The translations under genes were made by a program, and so were the position numbers. A stretch of DNA of 64,000 nucleotides from Cricetomys ansorgei (taxonomy: Eukaryota; Chordata; Mammalia; Rodentia; Nesomyidae), in the NCBI GenBank assembly GCA_026225945.1, contig JAMJFZ010001133.1, positions 7,212,501 to 7,276,500 on the forward strand, read 5' to 3'. Shown piece after piece: positions 60,220 through 64,000 of this stretch. The notes beneath the pieces were generated by a model. That model was not told the DNA's origin and searched no databases. It worked only from the letters and a program-made list of their open reading frames with translations. Position 1 is the stretch's first letter, and every line of letters begins with the position of its first letter.

Positions 60220-62340
60220 ATAAAGGTCAATTGTGATGGATTCATGATTATATATAGAAGAGTTTTCATCTTCCATTCTTGTGATATTGGTTTCTGAAAT
60301 AGCCCATGAGACCTATTTGCCTCATGTAATTCAGCTTTTACTTTTAAATGATTTGGGTTTATTCTCCTAAATAAGAGTACAAGCCTCAGGGCTGTGAAGT
60401 TCAAACCTCTGCAATTATCTAAGTGGGCTCAATTATACTTCCCATGTATTGTTCCAAAACCCCTGGGATATAAAATTGTTACAGTGGAAGCAACTATTTT
60501 TTCAGTCCTAATCAGGGACATTGTGATAAATTGTTGCTTAGAAATTTATAGAATGATTAAATGATTTCAAATTATATTTCACATTTGGCAATAACATTCA
60601 ATTATGTTCAAAATTGTGTAATTTTATAGTTTCTTTAAACCTGACTCAAAATATTTTCTGTATTCATTTTATTATAATAGTTATTACTTTTAATGATTTA
60701 ACTTTTCCATTAGAGTGTATGAGTCAATGTGACATCATAATACAAACAATATTGTGAACTATTATGACCACCTGTTTATGTGAATTTCTGTTAATATTAT
60801 CCAGGACAAAGTATTGAATACAAAGACACAAGAGCAAAAACATTTGGACTTTAAGGTCATATGGCAGAAAATTGCCTTATAGAGGACTATTATACAAGCC
60901 ATAAAAAGCTAAGCTTACTAAAAAAGTTAATTAGAAGATTCATTTTCTATGATAGAGTTTGGTTCTCACTTCTATTATTGAAATATTTTCATCTAGTCTC
61001 TCTCCATATGAACAGACTTACGGTGTATATCTTTAAATATTATTCCATGTAACTGTTCCTATGTAAAACAAAACCTATAACCTTGCTAGTTAACATCATA
61101 TTTAGGAAAGCCTAAGATACTTCCAGAATCTAATCTTAATCTAGGTCTTGTCCTTACACCTGTTATAAAGAAACAAGCTCATTTGTATAACAAAATCTTG
61201 GATTGCCTATTATTTTCACTTTGTTTACTTACCTATTTATTTTAACTAGTTATAATAGAAATATGTAATGGAAAACAATTTGACTTTGGTTATAACAACC
61301 TAATCAAATATGTGGACTAGTCCAGGAAAAGAGATCAGCGTACATCTGAGTCCCCATGGTGCCTACTCTTCATGGAGTATATGACTTCTTCTAGACTATT
61401 TGGAAATGTTGCTAGAATTAAGGTAAATTTCATTAGAATATACTCTTACTATTTTAAGAAAGCATATGATGGCCTCTAGTGGTATAGAATGTGTTTACAT
61501 TTTAGGTCAATAATAATGAAAAAGTAAATTTTAATGAAGTTGGTGTTAACATGCTTATCTTTTTCAGGATTCATCATAATTTCAAACACATTCTCAAATC
61601 CTCTATACACAAACATATATAAAACACTTAATATGATGTGGAACATGAGAGCTGAATTCACAACAAGAGTATGAAACCTCTTCATGGTATGAAATGTGGA
61701 AGAATAAATTTTTAAATTACATCAAATTTAGTCAACATTGAAGAAATTTACTGAAACTTTCATTGTTGAATAAACTTAAGGGAAATAACTGCCACCATAA
61801 GAGTTAATGAGACTTTAAAGTATGCCAAATATTATACTATTTTACATATTTTAATATTTTACCTTGTACTAATGTATTGTGGCCACATTATTGCCATTTG
61901 TATATTATAAAACAAGATTAAGGCTTTGAAAACCTTTCACCTTCATGTCAATATTCTGGCCCATCTAAGAAAAAGTATTGTTTTATCAGCCTAAACCCTC
62001 AAAAATTACTTTCTACCAACTCTCTGGATAATGGCATGACAAAGAACACTAAGAAATGCATCAAAACAATTTGTGTTCATTGTTTTTTAGCATCAATATT
62101 ATAAATTATTAGGTTAGAATTACACATCAACATCCCTAAACTACACTACAAACATTATGTCTCAGAGTTTTAAACTTTATTAAGCATAAAACCGTGTTCT
62201 ACGTTTAATATTGTAGTTAATAATTCACATATATTATTAAAACATGTAAAACACAACGAAATTCAGATTTTTCTTGCTATTGTGTTCAGAAGACTTACTA
62301 ATTTTAACCAAGAGGGTATTGTCTTCTTTCCTTCAACATT
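60220..62340. other. AT-rich stretch without recognised features
   Basis: No repeat or exon is recognised over about 2.1 kb. Confidence 0.5.
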
Positions 62341-62347
62341 TATTTAA

Positions 62348-62348
<1 letters not shown>

Positions 62349-62394
<46 letters not shown>

Positions 62395-62408
62395 ACCCCT
62401 CCATCCCT

Positions 62409-62456
<48 letters not shown>
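62349..62456. repeat. Compound (CT)n and (GT)n microsatellite
   Basis: A CT run at about 62349-62391 is followed by a short spacer and a GT run of about 23 units at 62410-62456. The GT run forms the tail complement of the adjoining antisense SINE. Confidence 0.95.
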
Positions 62457-62458
<2 letters not shown>

Positions 62459-62597
62459 ACTGTGGAACACATATTGAGGTCAGACAACAATTTATAGTCA
62501 CAGCTCCCTTTTTCCACTGTGTGGGTTTTGGGTATTAAACTTACTTCCTCAGGCTTTGTGTCAGGCACCTTTATCACTAAGCCACTTTTTCATAGTG
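62457..62597 (-). mobile_element. B3-type SINE, antisense
   Basis: Plus-strand order is 'attgaggtcagacaacaatt', 'ctccctttttccactgtgtg', 'ggttttgggtattaaactta', 'tcaggctttgtgtcaggcac' and 'ctttatcactaagccacttt'. This matches an antisense B3 (complement of '...gctcagtgggtaaaggc...'). A donor-like 'gaa|gtaagttt' on its minus strand is a chance product of the SINE. Confidence 0.75.
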
Positions 62598-63174
62598 GCT
62601 TCAGAAGAACCCTGTATGTTCTCCCTTTTCTTGTATATAGAAACAAATTGACACTGCTTTCTTGGTTGTTTCATAATGTTCTTAATATTGGAATCTCATT
62701 CTGAATACTCATATAATAATTGCTACATAAAACCAAGGACTGTCTTGAGCACAATTATGTTTTTCGTGTTCTTTATGTGCCTAAGTTGACTTTAGTCTTT
62801 ATTAGAACATTGAGTAGACATTGGGAAAGAATACTGGGAAGTTTATATACCTTGTTTTGAGATATTAATTCAAGTGGTCTTTTGATGACTCACTCAGGCT
62901 TAAAGTGATTTTACTGTGGATAGGATGCTGTTTCCACAAAGTAGTGACTACTTTTATGGAGAATCTGTCAGCATCAGCCTGCTCTGGAGCAGTAATGAGC
63001 TCATAGAATGTGAGATCTTGATCACCATATGAATCAGCTACTAAAATCCAGCTTTGCACATTAGGATTGTTGTACCTCTCTTAAAGAAAAAATGCTCATT
63101 TAAGAAGCTGTTTCATAACAGTTTTCTGAAATTTACTGTTAACCTCTGACTTCAGATGAGTACTCACCTACTTT

Positions 63175-63560
63175 TAGAACCTGTTTAATGTTATGTGTTT
63201 GGGTGTTTTCAGGGGATAGCAATTTGTATTGGATAACCAATTGATCTTATCTTTCCTAAGGAAGCTCATTTCTCCCACTCTTAGTATTCCTTAGTTGTCT
63301 GTAGTTCTTTGTGTAGGATTGAGGCCTAGTTGTCTCCTTCCAGCCCCCATCAACTTTGGCATGTCTATTAGTGTCCTTCTTCAGCTCTTGTTTAGGCAGT
63401 CATGATAATGAGACTTTATATGTATAGCTTCTGATTTTGCTAGCAAACATTGTATCAAAGAAAGCAAACAAAGATCTTCTCACCTTTACAATCTTTCTGT
63501 CTCTTCTTTCTTTCTCTTCTGGGAGCCTTCTGAGCAGGAATAAGAGTTGTTCTGTAGGTG
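63175..63560 (-). mobile_element. L1 (Lx-like) 3' UTR fragment, antisense
   Basis: The plus strand reads 'ggtgttttcaggggatagca', 'gtattggataaccaattgat', 'ctcatttctcccactcttag', 'tattccttagttgtctgtag', 'ttctttgtgtaggattgagg', 'tttaggcagtcatgataatg' and 'acctttacaatctttctgtc'. This is antisense Lx 3' UTR. It extends the part seen at 59390-59668 and overlaps, in reverse complement, the part at 59680-59995. Confidence 0.8.
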
Positions 63561-64000
63561 GGAAAGTTTGGAGAGAAGAAGAGGAGGAGAATGATGCAAT
63601 TAAATTATAAAATAAAAAACAATTAAAAATTCTTCCATTAACTAGACAATACTAATCAAAATAGACTTATAAATTTAAGCATTTAACTGTAATGTGACAT
63701 TAATTTATTGAAGTTTGAAACTATACTCTTGAAAATTCCAGGAGGACAATGAGAGTTGATATGACAGTGTTTAATTTTCTTTGACTTATTCGGGTTATAT
63801 AATGCATATTAATTATTGAAAAATTATTTTGTAATTGTACATGTACAGGTTGATAAATACAATCCAGTGTTTTAGAGAAAATAAGTCCTTCAAATAGACA
63901 TCCTATCTGGCCTAGTTTTTTGTCCGACTTTCCATCACCTCATGTATTTATCTATCCACCTAGTTACACATTTGTGTCATATATTTATCATTTACTTATC

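Noticed and set aside
61235..61260. Minus-strand TAG|gtaagtaa donor-like site
   Set aside because: The sequence upstream on that strand is AT-rich with stops in every frame and no acceptor at exon distance.
62519..62577. Minus-strand donor-like gaa|gtaagttt
   Set aside because: It lies within a diverged B3 SINE, which explains the sequence.
1..64000. CRISPR arrays, tRNA or rRNA genes, bacterial operons, phage or plasmid modules
   Set aside because: None was seen. The regular repeats are microsatellites, and the tRNA-like parts are inside SINEs. The sequence is mammalian nuclear DNA.

Overview
This window looks like AT-rich nuclear DNA of a rodent, probably a muroid. No bacterial or organellar features are visible. 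The evidence is the repeat content: 7SL-derived B1 SINEs, B2/B3/B4/ID-type tRNA-derived SINEs, many pieces of rodent-type L1 (Lx-like 3' UTRs), URR1-like hAT copies, LTR-like fragments, and many CA, AT, CT and polypurine microsatellites. The species cannot be fixed from the sequence. Family names are given from memory of consensus sequences and were not checked by search, so treat them as likely labels.

Layout. 0.1-0.9 kb: L1 ORF2 fragment on the minus strand. 3.4-8.4 kb: two copies of a roughly 0.9-kb pyrimidine-rich dispersed repeat in direct orientation, with a degraded hAT-like copy, two old B1s and another rodent repeat between them. 9.6-10.0 and 10.6 kb: SINEs. 10.9-11.9 kb: LTR-like element on minus. 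13.5 kb: L1 ORF2 3' fragment. 14.2 kb: first copy of a second LTR-like repeat. 15.2 kb: B1 with a clean 15-bp target-site duplication. 15.4 and 20.6-21.0 kb: L1 3' UTR pieces. 15.7-20.6, 21.0-23.5 and 26.4-35.3 kb: mostly unique-looking AT-rich DNA. 35.4-36.5 kb: L1 3' UTR. 39.0-42.9 kb: a rearranged plus-strand L1. 44.4 kb: candidate plus-strand exon. 48.6-49.6 kb: hAT nested in an older repeat. 50.2 kb: TATA-type promoter-like segment. 51.1-52.3 kb: B3 fragment and two LTR-like copies. 53.7-58.0 kb: long minus-strand L1 with a B1 inside it. 59.4-60.0 kb: L1 3' UTR with an internal inversion. 60.1-63.6 kb: ID/B3 SINEs and one more L1 3' UTR.

No complete protein-coding gene is visible. Almost every long ORF is a microsatellite translation or an L1 relic. 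The best gene evidence is a 72-bp minus-strand exon (29719-29790), open in one frame only and bounded by near-consensus splice sites, and a roughly 138-bp plus-strand candidate exon (44411-44548). I could not name either protein. If both are real, the window would hold large introns of one or two genes on opposite strands. No previously undescribed system is evident. The most informative items are the unassigned exons, the TATA-type promoter candidate and several nested or rearranged transposons whose order of insertion can be read.
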